Shown here piece after piece: positions 1 to 6,826 of a DNA stretch of 15,374 bases (the first letter of the stretch is position 1; the number at the start of each line of letters is the position of its first letter). The stretch spans positions 1 to 15,374 of the forward strand of contig CAMNHX010000004.1 of the NCBI GenBank assembly GCA_946539945.1, given 5' to 3'. The position numbers and the translations under genes were made by a program. The notes beneath the pieces are model-generated. The model worked only from the letters and a program-made list of their open reading frames with translations. It searched no databases and was not told where the DNA came from. Source of the DNA: an uncultured Desulfobulbus sp. GTDB lineage: Bacteria > Desulfobacterota > Desulfobulbia > Desulfobulbales > Desulfobulbaceae.

Positions 1-89
1 GCGCACTGGTAGCACTTCTTCAGCGCATCGCCGCCCGCCTCCTTCATGGACTGGATAAACTCGCGATCCGGCTGCACGTTAATTGACAT
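1..89 (-). CDS. qmoC: QmoC, N-terminal fragment (cut by window edge)
   Basis: Only the first 29 codons are present; the gene runs off the left edge. QmoC is the membrane subunit of the Qmo complex, with an HdrC-like ferredoxin part followed by an HdrE-like cytochrome b part that handles menaquinol. Visible here is the soluble N-terminus (MSINVQPDREF...) ending in a CYQC motif (Cys26, Cys29), the expected start of the first [4Fe-4S] cluster motif. The ATG at 89 has an AGGAGG Shine-Dalgarno at 95-100 with 5 nt spacing. It lies 105 bp downstream of the qmoB stop, a larger gap than between qmoA and qmoB, and that gap holds a perfect hairpin. The identification rests on this short sequence plus its position after qmoAB. 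Confidence 0.85.
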   Translation of the reverse strand, partial: MSINVQPDREFIQSMKEAGGDALKKCYQC

Positions 90-149
90 AAATTCCTCCT
101 CTGACAAGCAGTCTTGATGGCATGAAATGGTTCGCTGTTACAGGGGAAA

Positions 150-178
150 TCCGGGTCGCCACAGAAAGGCGACCCGGA
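150..178 (-). promoter_or_regulatory. Perfect 11-bp hairpin between qmoB and qmoC
   Basis: The arms TCCGGGTCGCC (150-160) and GGCGACCCGGA (168-178) are perfect reverse complements around a 7-nt loop. In the minus-strand transcript the hairpin begins about 17 nt after the qmoB stop and ends about 60 nt before the qmoC ATG. Only three U residues follow the stem before cytosines, so it is a poor classical terminator. A partial terminator, an RNase-processing site or an mRNA-stabilising element that sets the qmoAB to qmoC ratio would all fit. The structure is seen directly; the function is inferred. Confidence 0.6.
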
Positions 179-194
179 CAGCATTTGTCCCGGA

Positions 195-2447
195 TCAGAA
201 GCCCTTGAAGGGGTTCGGTCCCATCCCCACGATCTCTTCCACAAACTCGTCAATAATCTGCGGAATCTTGTCGTAATCGGAAATGGCAACCTGACGCACA
301 GCACAGCGTTCAGGCTCCAGACCGAGTGTGCCCAGGGTTTCGCCGATGTTCTCCATGCGGCGATTGGCAATCTCCGAACCCTTGGCAAAGTGGCACTGGT
401 AGTCGTCGCCGTACTTGCAGCCCAGAAGCAGCACGCCGTCCATACCGGCAGACATGGCGTCCTTGATCCAGACCATGTTCACCGAACCCAGGCAACGTAC
501 CGGAATGAAACGCACCAGCTTGTTCATCTTGTTGCGGTGCATTCCAGACATATCCAGGGCCGGATAGGCGTCGTTTTCGCAGACAAACACGGCAATGCGC
601 AGTTTTTCTTCATCGTCGTCCGGCACTTCAATGGCCTTGACCATGGAACCGATCATATCGATGTTGTAATCCGCAAAGCCGACAATGCGTTCAGGACAAG
701 CGCCCATGCAGGTACCGCAGCGGCGGCAGCGGGTCGGATTGGGCAGGGGCGTGCCCTTCTCGTCGTCATCCAGTGCGCCAAAGGGGCATTCCTCTGTGCA
801 GCGCTTGCACTGCGTACAGCGCTGGAAGAAGAAATCCGGGAAGGTCATGTCGCCGGAACGCGGATGCACTGCCACACCGCGATTGACAGACTCAATGCAC
901 TGAATGGCCTTCAGGGCCGCGCCAGTGGCGTCGTCAATGGTTTCTTCCATGGTCTCGGCCTTGCGCACGCCGCCGCAGGCATAGACACCGGTACGCCGCG
1001 TCTCGTAGGGGAAGCAGACAAAGTTTGAGTCTGCATAGCCGTCATACAGGTCCAGATCGATCAGAGCGGGCCCCTGACGGTAGGCCAGGTTGATGACTGG
1101 CTGCTCTGCAGTGCCCGGAACCATGCCTGCTGCCAGAACCACCATGTCCACGTCAATGTTCAAATCCTCGCCCAGCAGGGTGTTTTCCACCACCACTGTC
1201 GCACCGCTGCCCTTGGCCTCTACCTTGGTCACCGCGCCCTTGGTCAAGAACACGCCGTCCTTGGCCTGCATGGCCTTGTAGTACAGCTCCGCGTTGCCCG
1301 GTGTGCGCATATGCTGATAGAGAATATAAGCCTGACCGTCTTCAGGATGGTCTTCCACCACATAGTTGGCCTGCTTCAAGGCCACCATGGAGGTGACTGC
1401 GTTGCAGTAGGGGAAATCAGCGTCCTTGTCCTTGCCACCAGGGCTTTGGACAAAGGCAACCCGGGCCGGAACCTGGCCGTTCTTGGCCAGTTTTTCAAAT
1501 TCAGCGTTGGTGACTACACATTTGAGCGTGCCGTAGCCCAGATGCTCGCAGCCTTCAACCTTGGCAGGCGTCCAGCCAGTGGCCAGTACAACCGCGCCGA
1601 ACAGTTCACCGTCCGGGTTCAGTTCGGTGTACTTCTTCATGCCCTTGTTGGGATCTTCCATCTCGCCCTTGGCGATCAGGTCCTGCTGGTCAACCGTGAC
1701 TCTCGCTGGCGCATCCCATTCGGTCTTTTCGCCTGTCTTTTTGAAGGTCACGTTGAACTGGCCCGGAGCGCCCGCAATACGGGCGACCTCCGTAGCGGTC
1801 TTGACCGTGATCTTGCTGTTGCCCTGCACATCTTTCACCAACTGGGCAATGGACGGTTCTTCCAGTTGATCATAGGGATAGCTGGTGGGGAACATCTTGC
1901 GCCAGCCCAGGGCCTTGCCGCCCAGTTCCTTTTCTTTTTCCACCACAGTCACTTCATAGCCAGCCGCAGCCGCCTCTTTGGCTGCTGTCAAACCGGCCAG
2001 ACCGCCACCCATGACCAGAATTTTTTTGGAGATGCTCTCCAGCTTGTAGGGTTCAGGCTGGGCGGTTTTCTGTGCCCGGGTCACTGCCATACGCACATAG
2101 TCAGCGCCCAGTTCCTGCAGAAATTCATCAACCGAGCCGTCTTCCGGCTTATCTCCAGCAGCCCAGGCCACCTGTTCGCGCAGGTTGCCCCGAACCGTGA
2201 TTGTGCCCTCGCCAAAGTCGAACTCCTTCTGCATCACCCGGGGCGAGCAAGCGCAGACCACAACCGTGTTGACACCCTTTTCCTGGATGTCTTTTTCAAT
2301 CAAGGCGCGGCCTTCAGCACCACAGAGGCAGCCGTGCTCCTGCATCTCCATGCCGGTTTCCGAGGCGGCAGACTTCAGACCCTCTACATCCAGAACATCT
2401 CCAATGCCGCATCCCGTACAGAGATACGCACCATATACCTTATCCAT
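195..2447 (-). CDS. qmoB: QmoB, HdrA-like flavoprotein with MvhD-like C-terminus
   Basis: This is a 750-residue cytoplasmic subunit of the Qmo complex, which links the menaquinone pool to APS reductase. An HdrA-type N-terminus carries CTGCG (Cys10, Cys13) and a VCACSPR motif (residues 64-70). An FAD-binding Rossmann motif, GGGLAGLTAAKEA, sits at 147-159. Two [4Fe-4S] motifs follow: Cys544, 547, 550, 554 and Cys574, 577, 580, 584. The last 130 residues resemble the MvhD subunit of methanogen hydrogenase, with Cys623, 652, 677 and 685. The ATG at 2447 is chosen because AAGGAGG lies 9 nt upstream and the N-terminus matches the family. An in-frame ATG at 2546 would put 33 unrelated residues inside qmoA. 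The gap to qmoA is 14 bp, and the qmoA TAA overlaps this Shine-Dalgarno, which suggests translational coupling. Confidence 0.95.
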   Translation of the reverse strand: MDKVYGAYLCTGCGIGDVLDVEGLKSAASETGMEMQEHGCLCGAEGRALIEKDIQEKGVNTVVVCACSPRVMQKEFDFGEGTITVRGNLREQVAWAAGDKPEDGSVDEFLQELGADYVRMAVTRAQKTAQPEPYKLESISKKILVMGGGLAGLTAAKEAAAAGYEVTVVEKEKELGGKALGWRKMFPTSYPYDQLEEPSIAQLVKDVQGNSKITVKTATEVARIAGAPGQFNVTFKKTGEKTEWDAPARVTVDQQDLIAKGEMEDPNKGMKKYTELNPDGELFGAVVLATGWTPAKVEGCEHLGYGTLKCVVTNAEFEKLAKNGQVPARVAFVQSPGGKDKDADFPYCNAVTSMVALKQANYVVEDHPEDGQAYILYQHMRTPGNAELYYKAMQAKDGVFLTKGAVTKVEAKGSGATVVVENTLLGEDLNIDVDMVVLAAGMVPGTAEQPVINLAYRQGPALIDLDLYDGYADSNFVCFPYETRRTGVYACGGVRKAETMEETIDDATGAALKAIQCIESVNRGVAVHPRSGDMTFPDFFFQRCTQCKRCTEECPFGALDDDEKGTPLPNPTRCRRCGTCMGACPERIVGFADYNIDMIGSMVKAIEVPDDDEEKLRIAVFVCENDAYPALDMSGMHRNKMNKLVRFIPVRCLGSVNMVWIKDAMSAGMDGVLLLGCKYGDDYQCHFAKGSEIANRRMENIGETLGTLGLEPERCAVRQVAISDYDKIPQIIDEFVEEIVGMGPNPFKGF

Positions 2448-2456
2448 TTGCCTCGT

Positions 2457-2463
2457 CCTCCTT
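2457..2463 (-). promoter_or_regulatory. Ribosome binding site of qmoB
   Basis: On the minus strand this reads AAGGAGG, 9 nt before the ATG at 2447. It shares bases with the qmoA stop codon (TAAGGAGG). It fixes the qmoB start against the longer open frame that begins at 2546. Confidence 0.85.
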
Positions 2464-3715
2464 AGCGTGCGATCTGAATGGCTTTCAAGGCGGCCGCTGT
2501 GGACGACTGGCCGCTGGTATAGACATCCACAGCCGATTTGGCGCAACCGGCAGCGATCATCCCCTTTTCAGGTTCAGAAACGACAAAGCCGTTATCGTCC
2601 ATCTTGACGCCAAGCGCCTTGCCAGCCTTGCCAAGAGCAGGCTGCATACCGGTGGCCAGGATGCACAGATCCACCTTCTGGTTGATCTTCTTGCCGCTCA
2701 AGGTGTCTTCAGCAGACACAGTGACGCTACCGTCTGCCTCGGCAAGAACACTGGCCACCTTACCCTTGACCAGAACCGTGTTGGGATCGTCCATGAACTT
2801 TTCACGGAAATGCTCGTACTTGCCCGGCGTGCGCAGGTCAATGTAGAACACATAGATTTTCGCTTCAGGATACTGGGCGCGGATATAGGAAATCTGCTTG
2901 AAGGTCGCCATGCAGCAAATGTAGGAACAGTGCTGCAGATGGTTCTCATCCCGAGACCCGGCACACTGGACAAAGGCAAAAGACTTGGGTTCCGCCTGAT
3001 CGCCAGGACGCAGAATCTTGCCCTGGGTCGGGCCATTGGGTGCAGCCAGTCGCTCCATCATCATGTTGGTGATGATGGCAGGCGAACTGTTGAAGTTGAG
3101 CTGGGTCATCTGGGTGGGATCGTAGGGATTCCAGCCGGTTGACCAAATGATGGCTCCCACTTGCAGGGTAAAGCTTTTGGGTTGCATGTCCAGTTCCACC
3201 GCGTTGTACGGACAGGCAGCCTTGATGGCTTCCAGTGTCTGGTCAGAACAGGCATCCTTGTCCAGCACGTAGCGCCGGGGAAAGGCCATTTCATGCGGCA
3301 GGCGCACTGCCTTGACCTTGTTCATCCCGAAGTTGAAAGGATCAGGAACTTCTTCGATGCACGCTGCCTCGCAGGCACCGCAGGCCGTGCAGTTGGAGTT
3401 GATGTAGCGGGGCGCGGTTTCCAGTCTGACTTCATAGCGACCAGGCTTGCCGGAAATGGACGTTACCCGGGTCATCGTGTAACTTCTGATTCTGCGGTTG
3501 TCCTTCAGTCGCTTGAAGTTGATTTCAAGGCCGCAGGTTGGCGGGCACAGTTTGGGAAAATATTGATTGAGCTGTGCGACCCGTCCCCCCAGATAGGCGT
3601 TCTGCTCGACAAGAAACACGTCCTTGCCGACTTCGGCTGCTTCCAGAGCCGCGGTAAGCCCACTGATACCGCCGCCCACAACCAAAACCGCACTGTTGCC
3701 TGCAGTGTCACTCAT
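2462..3715 (-). CDS. qmoA: QmoA, HdrA-like FAD/iron-sulfur subunit
   Basis: This 417-residue flavoprotein of the Qmo complex is homologous to the FAD-containing HdrA subunit of heterodisulfide reductase. It acts in the cytoplasm, next to QmoB and APS reductase. The FAD motif GGGISGLTAALEA is at residues 14-26 and is followed by VEQNAYLGGR (36-45). A PPTCG motif holds Cys61. A ferredoxin-like motif has Cys109, 112, 115 and 119 (NCTACGACEAAC). VQCAGSRDE (249-257) and the Cys263/267/268 group are the HdrA-type cysteine region. The ATG at 3715 is preferred over one at 3730 because GAGGAGGT lies between the two, 5 nt before 3715. It is the first gene after the aprA terminator, so it probably has its own promoter or depends on read-through. 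Confidence 0.95.
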   Translation of the reverse strand: MSDTAGNSAVLVVGGGISGLTAALEAAEVGKDVFLVEQNAYLGGRVAQLNQYFPKLCPPTCGLEINFKRLKDNRRIRSYTMTRVTSISGKPGRYEVRLETAPRYINSNCTACGACEAACIEEVPDPFNFGMNKVKAVRLPHEMAFPRRYVLDKDACSDQTLEAIKAACPYNAVELDMQPKSFTLQVGAIIWSTGWNPYDPTQMTQLNFNSSPAIITNMMMERLAAPNGPTQGKILRPGDQAEPKSFAFVQCAGSRDENHLQHCSYICCMATFKQISYIRAQYPEAKIYVFYIDLRTPGKYEHFREKFMDDPNTVLVKGKVASVLAEADGSVTVSAEDTLSGKKINQKVDLCILATGMQPALGKAGKALGVKMDDNGFVVSEPEKGMIAAGCAKSAVDVYTSGQSSTAAALKAIQIAR

Positions 3716-3720
3716 ACCAG

Positions 3721-3728
3721 ACCTCCTC
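3721..3728 (-). promoter_or_regulatory. Ribosome binding site of qmoA
   Basis: GAGGAGGT on the minus strand, 5 nt before the ATG at 3715. It lies downstream of the alternative ATG at 3730 and therefore rules that start out. Confidence 0.85.
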
Positions 3729-3781
3729 ATACTGCTGGTGTTGAAAAAGGTGATTGCCGGTAAATAGCCTAGAATCTTGTA

Positions 3782-3810
3782 AAACTACTTCATCCAGCGA
3801 CGCAAATCAA
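3782..3810 (-). promoter_or_regulatory. Weak candidate promoter for qmoA
   Basis: After the aprA terminator the minus strand offers TTGATT (3810-3805), a 17-nt spacer, then TAGTTT (3787-3782). The -35 match is fair and the -10 match is poor (3 of 6). It is listed because the strong terminator upstream implies some promoter between 3716 and 3827; nothing better is visible there. The rest of that gap is AT-rich without other recognisable signals. Confidence 0.2.
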
Positions 3811-3827
3811 AAAAAAACAGCACGTAC

Positions 3828-3863
3828 AAAAAACTCCAGACTCCTCATGGGAGCCTGGAGTTT
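3828..3863 (-). terminator. Factor-independent terminator downstream of aprA
   Basis: In minus-strand RNA the arms 3855-3863 and 3831-3839 form 9 perfect pairs. They are extended by a G-U pair (3854/3840) and 4 more pairs (3850-3853 with 3841-3844) around a 5-nt loop. A run of T (3828-3833) follows at once, and a second run of nine T lies at 3809-3817. It begins about 30 nt after the aprA stop. This is a textbook intrinsic terminator that separates aprBA from qmoABC. Confidence 0.9.
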
Positions 3864-3892
3864 CCTTCAACCTGCCTCAAGACAGAAGAACC

Positions 3893-5908
3893 TTAAATCC
3901 ACGGCTCCGTCTCGATGATGTTGATGCAGTTCACCTTCTCGCACTTCCACTCCTTGGTCTTGGGATCAAAGGTGGAGTTGACGAAGCACTTCCAGTTCTC
4001 GTCATCGCAGGTCGGGAAATCGGAGCGATAGTAGAAGCCCGGATAGCGGGATTCCTTACGGAACTCGATGTGACGGATGTGGGTTTCCACACACCAGATG
4101 CGGTGATAGTTCTCCCAAGCGCGCAGCAGCTCATGCAGATCGCCAGCAGCCATCTTCTCGGCATCCTCACGGAGGAGACGGAGCAGATCCAGGCAGATGT
4201 TCAGGAGCTTGCCAGAGGTCATGTAATAGGTGGCAACGCCGCCGCCGTACTCGTCAGTGGCCTTCATGAGGCGCATCATCAGACCGGCAGGCTTGCAGTA
4301 GTTCGGGTTGACATCCACTGCGGTGGTTGCATCCTTGAACTCATGATAACGCTTGACCGGAGCGTAGATCTCGTCAGCCAGTTCCTGGGCGGACTGGGCC
4401 AGTTCAGGCTTGAAGTCCTTGTTGTCGCGGCAGTACTTGACCATCTGCTTGGCAGCAATGCGGCCTTCAGTATGGGAACCGGAGGAGAACTTGTGACCAG
4501 AAGCGCCAACGCCGTCGCCAGCGGTGAACAGACCGTTTACCGTGGTCATGCGGTTGTAGCCCCACTTGTACTGATGGGAACGCGGACCGTCAACCGTCGG
4601 AACCCAGTCTTCTTCGGGACCAGAGGTCCAGATGCCGCAGCAGCCGGAATGGGAACCCAACATATAGGGTTCGGTCGGCATGATTTCAGAACCAACCTTT
4701 TCAGGCTCAATGTTCATGCCAGCCCACAGACCAGCCTGACCAACGGACATATCCAGGAAGTCTTCCCAAGCCTCGGATTCCAGATGCTTCCAGAACTTCT
4801 TGACTTCCTTCTCATCCTTGCCAGCAGCCCGCTGGGCATCCAGGAAGGCGGCCAGAGCAACGTCGGTAGCCATGTAGATCGGGCCACGACCAGCCTTCAG
4901 TTCTTCCAGCATCAGGTGGTTACGCAGGCAGGTCGGGGTAACCGGAGACTGACCGTAGGGCATATACTTGGCCAGTTCGGCCTTGGCAGCGTCGCCACCA
5001 GCATAGAACTCACCCAGACCGTTCTGCACCTTGGCCTTGAACAGCAGGAACCAGGCACCAACCGGGCCGTAACCGTCCTTGAAGCGGGACGGGGTGAAGC
5101 GGTTTTCCATCATGGTCAGCGTAGCGCCAACCTGGGCACACATGGTGTAGGTGGAACCAGCATTCCAGACCGGATACCAAGCACGACCCTTGCCTTCACC
5201 GGTGGAACGCGGACGGAAGATGTTGACTGCACCACCGCAAGCAACCAGAGCGGTTTTGCAGGTAAAGACGTGAACCTTGTTCTCACGGGTGGAGAAACCA
5301 ACAGCGCCAGCAATGGTGTTCTCCTTGTTCTTGTCCAAGAGCATCTTGACGATGAAGATACGCTCAAGCACGTTGTCCGCGCCCAGAGCCTTCTTGGCAG
5401 GTTCAGCAACAATCGGCTTGTAGGACTCGCCGTTGATCATGATCTGCCACTTGCCGGTACGAACCGGCACGCCGCCTTCGCGCAGGGTTTTGGCAGGCTT
5501 GGCGCCGTCCAGATTGCTGCCGTCATCAGCGCGCTTCCAGATGGGCAGACCCCACTCCTCAAACAGTTTGACAGACTCGTCAACGTGACGGCCCAAGTCA
5601 TAGATCAGGTCTTCACGAACAACGCCCATCAGGTCGTTGCGCACCATCTTGACATAGTCTTCGATGGCGTTCTCACCGATGTAGGTATTGATGGCGGACA
5701 GACCCTGGGCAACAGCGCCGGAACGCTCCAGAGCAGCCTTGTCAACCAGAATGATCTTCATATCGTCCGGCGCCCACTTCTTGATTTCAAAAGCAGCGCC
5801 GCAAGCGGCCATACCACCGCCAACGATCAACACGTCACAGCTATGCTCTACAACTTCCGGATTGACGACAGCCTCAATCTCACCTTTCGGCTTGTTAGGT
5901 AATGCCAT
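3893..5908 (-). CDS. aprA: Adenylylsulfate (APS) reductase alpha subunit
   Basis: The 671-residue FAD-containing catalytic subunit of dissimilatory APS reductase (APS + 2e- to sulfite + AMP) is cytoplasmic and acts with AprB. The N-terminal FAD motif is at 24-40 (CDVLIVGGGMAACGAAF). Arg270 (in MMENRF) and His420 (in LGSHSGCCG) appear to correspond to the substrate-binding Arg/His pair described for the Archaeoglobus enzyme; that mapping is from memory. The C-terminal flavin motif FTAGDGVGASGHK is at 461-473. The length agrees with the roughly 660 residues known for Desulfovibrio AprA. The start at 5908 has AAGGAG 8 nt upstream. Codon use is strongly biased, as expected of a very abundant enzyme, and this leaves a long empty antisense frame. 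It lies 61 bp after aprB and is followed by a strong terminator. Confidence 0.98.
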   Translation of the reverse strand: MALPNKPKGEIEAVVNPEVVEHSCDVLIVGGGMAACGAAFEIKKWAPDDMKIILVDKAALERSGAVAQGLSAINTYIGENAIEDYVKMVRNDLMGVVREDLIYDLGRHVDESVKLFEEWGLPIWKRADDGSNLDGAKPAKTLREGGVPVRTGKWQIMINGESYKPIVAEPAKKALGADNVLERIFIVKMLLDKNKENTIAGAVGFSTRENKVHVFTCKTALVACGGAVNIFRPRSTGEGKGRAWYPVWNAGSTYTMCAQVGATLTMMENRFTPSRFKDGYGPVGAWFLLFKAKVQNGLGEFYAGGDAAKAELAKYMPYGQSPVTPTCLRNHLMLEELKAGRGPIYMATDVALAAFLDAQRAAGKDEKEVKKFWKHLESEAWEDFLDMSVGQAGLWAGMNIEPEKVGSEIMPTEPYMLGSHSGCCGIWTSGPEEDWVPTVDGPRSHQYKWGYNRMTTVNGLFTAGDGVGASGHKFSSGSHTEGRIAAKQMVKYCRDNKDFKPELAQSAQELADEIYAPVKRYHEFKDATTAVDVNPNYCKPAGLMMRLMKATDEYGGGVATYYMTSGKLLNICLDLLRLLREDAEKMAAGDLHELLRAWENYHRIWCVETHIRHIEFRKESRYPGFYYRSDFPTCDDENWKCFVNSTFDPKTKEWKCEKVNCINIIETEPWI

Positions 5909-5969
5909 TGTATGATCTCCTTGTCAGGTTCAGTGTACGGTAAATTCCGAGAGACAAAATCCGGTCAAC

Positions 5970-6398
5970 TTACTTCGCCAGCTTGGTTGGCTTCGGCAGT
6001 TCCTTTTCCAGGAACAGTACCTGATCGTCCAGATTGGCGCCTTTCTGTCCACCATACTCGTTGGCAGCGCCTTCAGCAGTGGTACGGATCGGGAATTTGA
6101 AGCGCTTCATGTTGCCGTTTCTGAACTTGACGGTCCACATGATGTCTTGAGAGCTGCGCATGGGGTGAACCTGACCACCCAACGGAACAAAGTCGTCATA
6201 GCCGCGAACAGCGATAGCGCCCTGCGGGCAAATCTTGACGCAGGAGTAGCACTCCCAGCAAGCGTCCGGCTCCTGATTGTAGGCCTTCATTTCGGCCACA
6301 TTCAGCACCATCAGGTCGTTTGGACAGATGTACATGCAGGCGGTCTTGTCGCCGCCCTTGCAGCCGTCACACTTGGAAGGATCTACGTAACTTGGCAT
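5970..6398 (-). CDS. aprB: Adenylylsulfate (APS) reductase beta subunit
   Basis: The 142-residue ferredoxin-like subunit passes electrons to the FAD of AprA. Two [4Fe-4S] motifs are clear: Cys10, 13, 21, 25 and Cys47, 50, 53, 57, each ending in CP. The following beta region (MWTVKFRNGNMKRFKFPIRT) matches the family. The start at 6398 has GAGGAGGT 6 nt upstream. The C-terminal tail, which in known structures wraps around AprA, looks about 20 residues shorter than in the Desulfovibrio proteins I recall (about 165 residues) and closer to the Archaeoglobus length (about 150). No frameshift that would restore a longer tail is visible. It is first in the aprBA transcript and its promoter must lie in the divergent region upstream. 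Confidence 0.97.
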   Translation of the reverse strand: MPSYVDPSKCDGCKGGDKTACMYICPNDLMVLNVAEMKAYNQEPDACWECYSCVKICPQGAIAVRGYDDFVPLGGQVHPMRSSQDIMWTVKFRNGNMKRFKFPIRTTAEGAANEYGGQKGANLDDQVLFLEKELPKPTKLAK

Positions 6399-6522
6399 TC
6401 AACTACCTCCTCACTTGTTTGTTAACAGTTGATGACTTTCAGCCAGGGGTCTCTGCCCGACGCGGACGATTTTCCCTGTCCGTGTACCCAACAACCACCC
6501 AATCAGAAAAACGCGAACACTC

Positions 6523-6539
6523 GCCATTCCTTGAATGGC
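6523..6539 (-). repeat. Perfect 7-bp inverted repeat in the aprB upstream region
   Basis: GCCATTC (6523-6529) and GAATGGC (6533-6539) are separated by 3 bp. The repeat lies just downstream, in aprB orientation, of the candidate promoter at 6544-6571. It would therefore sit at the very start of the aprB leader, where it could be an operator or a 5' RNA hairpin. The symmetry is certain; the role is unknown. Confidence 0.45.
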
Positions 6540-6543
6540 CCCG

Positions 6544-6571
6544 GTTTAATTTGTCTGTCAAACTATGTCAA
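6544..6571 (-). promoter_or_regulatory. Candidate sigma70-type promoter for aprBA
   Basis: On the minus strand there is a perfect TTGACA (6571-6566), a 16-nt spacer and TTAAAC (6549-6544), a weak -10. Two further TTGACA hexamers lie at 6584-6579 and 6561-6556. Transcription would start near 6537, giving a leader of about 140 nt before aprB. The -35 is convincing and the -10 is not, so an activator or a different hexamer of the three may be the real element. Confidence 0.35.
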
Positions 6572-6592
6572 GAAAAATTGTCAAAACAGGGC

Positions 6593-6621
6593 TGAACAGT
6601 AAAATTTAAGAAGAGTATCAA
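6593..6621 (+). promoter_or_regulatory. Candidate promoter for the secDF operon
   Basis: TGAACA (6593-6598), a 17-nt spacer, then TATCAA (6616-6621), each matching 4 of 6 consensus bases. Transcription from here would include the large hairpin at 6756-6802 in a leader of about 200 nt. An alternative is TTGCGC (6755-6760) with 17-nt spacing to TATATA (6778-6783), inside that hairpin. Neither is strong. Confidence 0.2.
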
Positions 6622-6755
6622 AATAAAGAATGGATTTTACGTGCAAAAAAAGAGCAAAAAGGAGCACGGTGGGAGACACCTCTCAGCTTGATTTGTCCCT
6701 CACTGTCTGTCCCCCTGCGCCCTCCCCGGAATCCTCTGCGGATGCAGGCGGGCAT

Positions 6756-6802
6756 TGCGCAAAACGACCGCACTCTTTATATAGAGGCGGTCTTTTTGCG
6801 CA
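6756..6802. promoter_or_regulatory. Large terminator-like hairpin upstream of secDF
   Basis: The outer arms TGCGCAAAA (6756-6764) and TTTTGCGCA (6794-6802) pair perfectly. Inside, GACCGC (6766-6771) pairs with GCGGTC (6787-6792), then CTCT (6773-6776) with AGAG (6783-6786), around a 6-nt TTATAT loop. That is 19 pairs over 47 bp. The inner stem is flanked by an A-tract and a T-tract, the form of a bidirectional intrinsic terminator, and a further T-rich tail follows on the plus strand. It ends 24 bp before the secDF ATG. It could be a leader attenuator for secDF, the end of an unrecognised small RNA, or a transcriptional barrier between divergent operons. Confidence 0.6.
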
Positions 6803-6815
6803 GTTTTCTTTTTTT

Positions 6816-6820
6816 GGGAG
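6816..6820 (+). promoter_or_regulatory. Ribosome binding site of secDF
   Basis: GGGAG, 6 nt before the ATG at 6827. It abuts the in-frame TTG at 6821, so that TTG cannot be the start served by this site. Confidence 0.6.
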
Positions 6821-6826
6821 TTGAAT

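Larger units (their letters stand above)
6399..6826. other. Divergent intergenic region, aprB / secDF
   Basis: This 428-bp stretch has no gene I can support. It must carry the promoter of aprB (leftward) and probably that of secDF (rightward). Visible structures, listed separately, are TTGACA-like repeats at 6556-6584, a 7-bp inverted repeat at 6523-6539 and a large hairpin at 6756-6802. A weaker inverted repeat, CGGAC/GTCCG, lies at 6463-6482. Positions 6600-6660 are A-rich, and 6670-6750 is mixed with a short CTGC-GGAT-GCAG hairpin near 6736. A plus-strand 64-codon frame (6630-6824) ends two bases before the secDF ATG, but it has no convincing ribosome site or recognisable peptide. I see no tRNA, riboswitch or known small RNA. 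Confidence 0.6.

Noticed and set aside
1311..2465. 384-codon plus-strand open frame antisense to qmoB
   Set aside because: It is fully contained within qmoB, whose cofactor motifs are unmistakable, and shows no recognisable domain of its own.
4070..5902. 610-codon open frame on the plus strand, antisense to almost all of aprA
   Set aside because: It lies entirely within aprA, and its translation resembles no protein family. Strong codon bias in a highly expressed gene removes antisense stops, which explains its length.
6418..6430. TGTTAACA palindrome just upstream of the aprB ribosome site as a Rex operator
   Set aside because: The symmetry stops after 8 bp and the outer TTGT/ACAA halves expected of a Rex site do not match. 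It also lies in the leader rather than at the promoter.
6520..6534. Sigma54-type -24/-12 element (TGGC...GC) upstream of aprB
   Set aside because: The GG to GC spacing is one base short and the -12 TTGC is degenerate.
6630..6824. 64-codon plus-strand frame before secDF as a VemP/ApdP-like arrest peptide
   Set aside because: It has no hydrophobic export or anchor segment, no RAPP/RAPG-type arrest motif and no clear ribosome site. It is kept only as a speculative remark under the hairpin finding.
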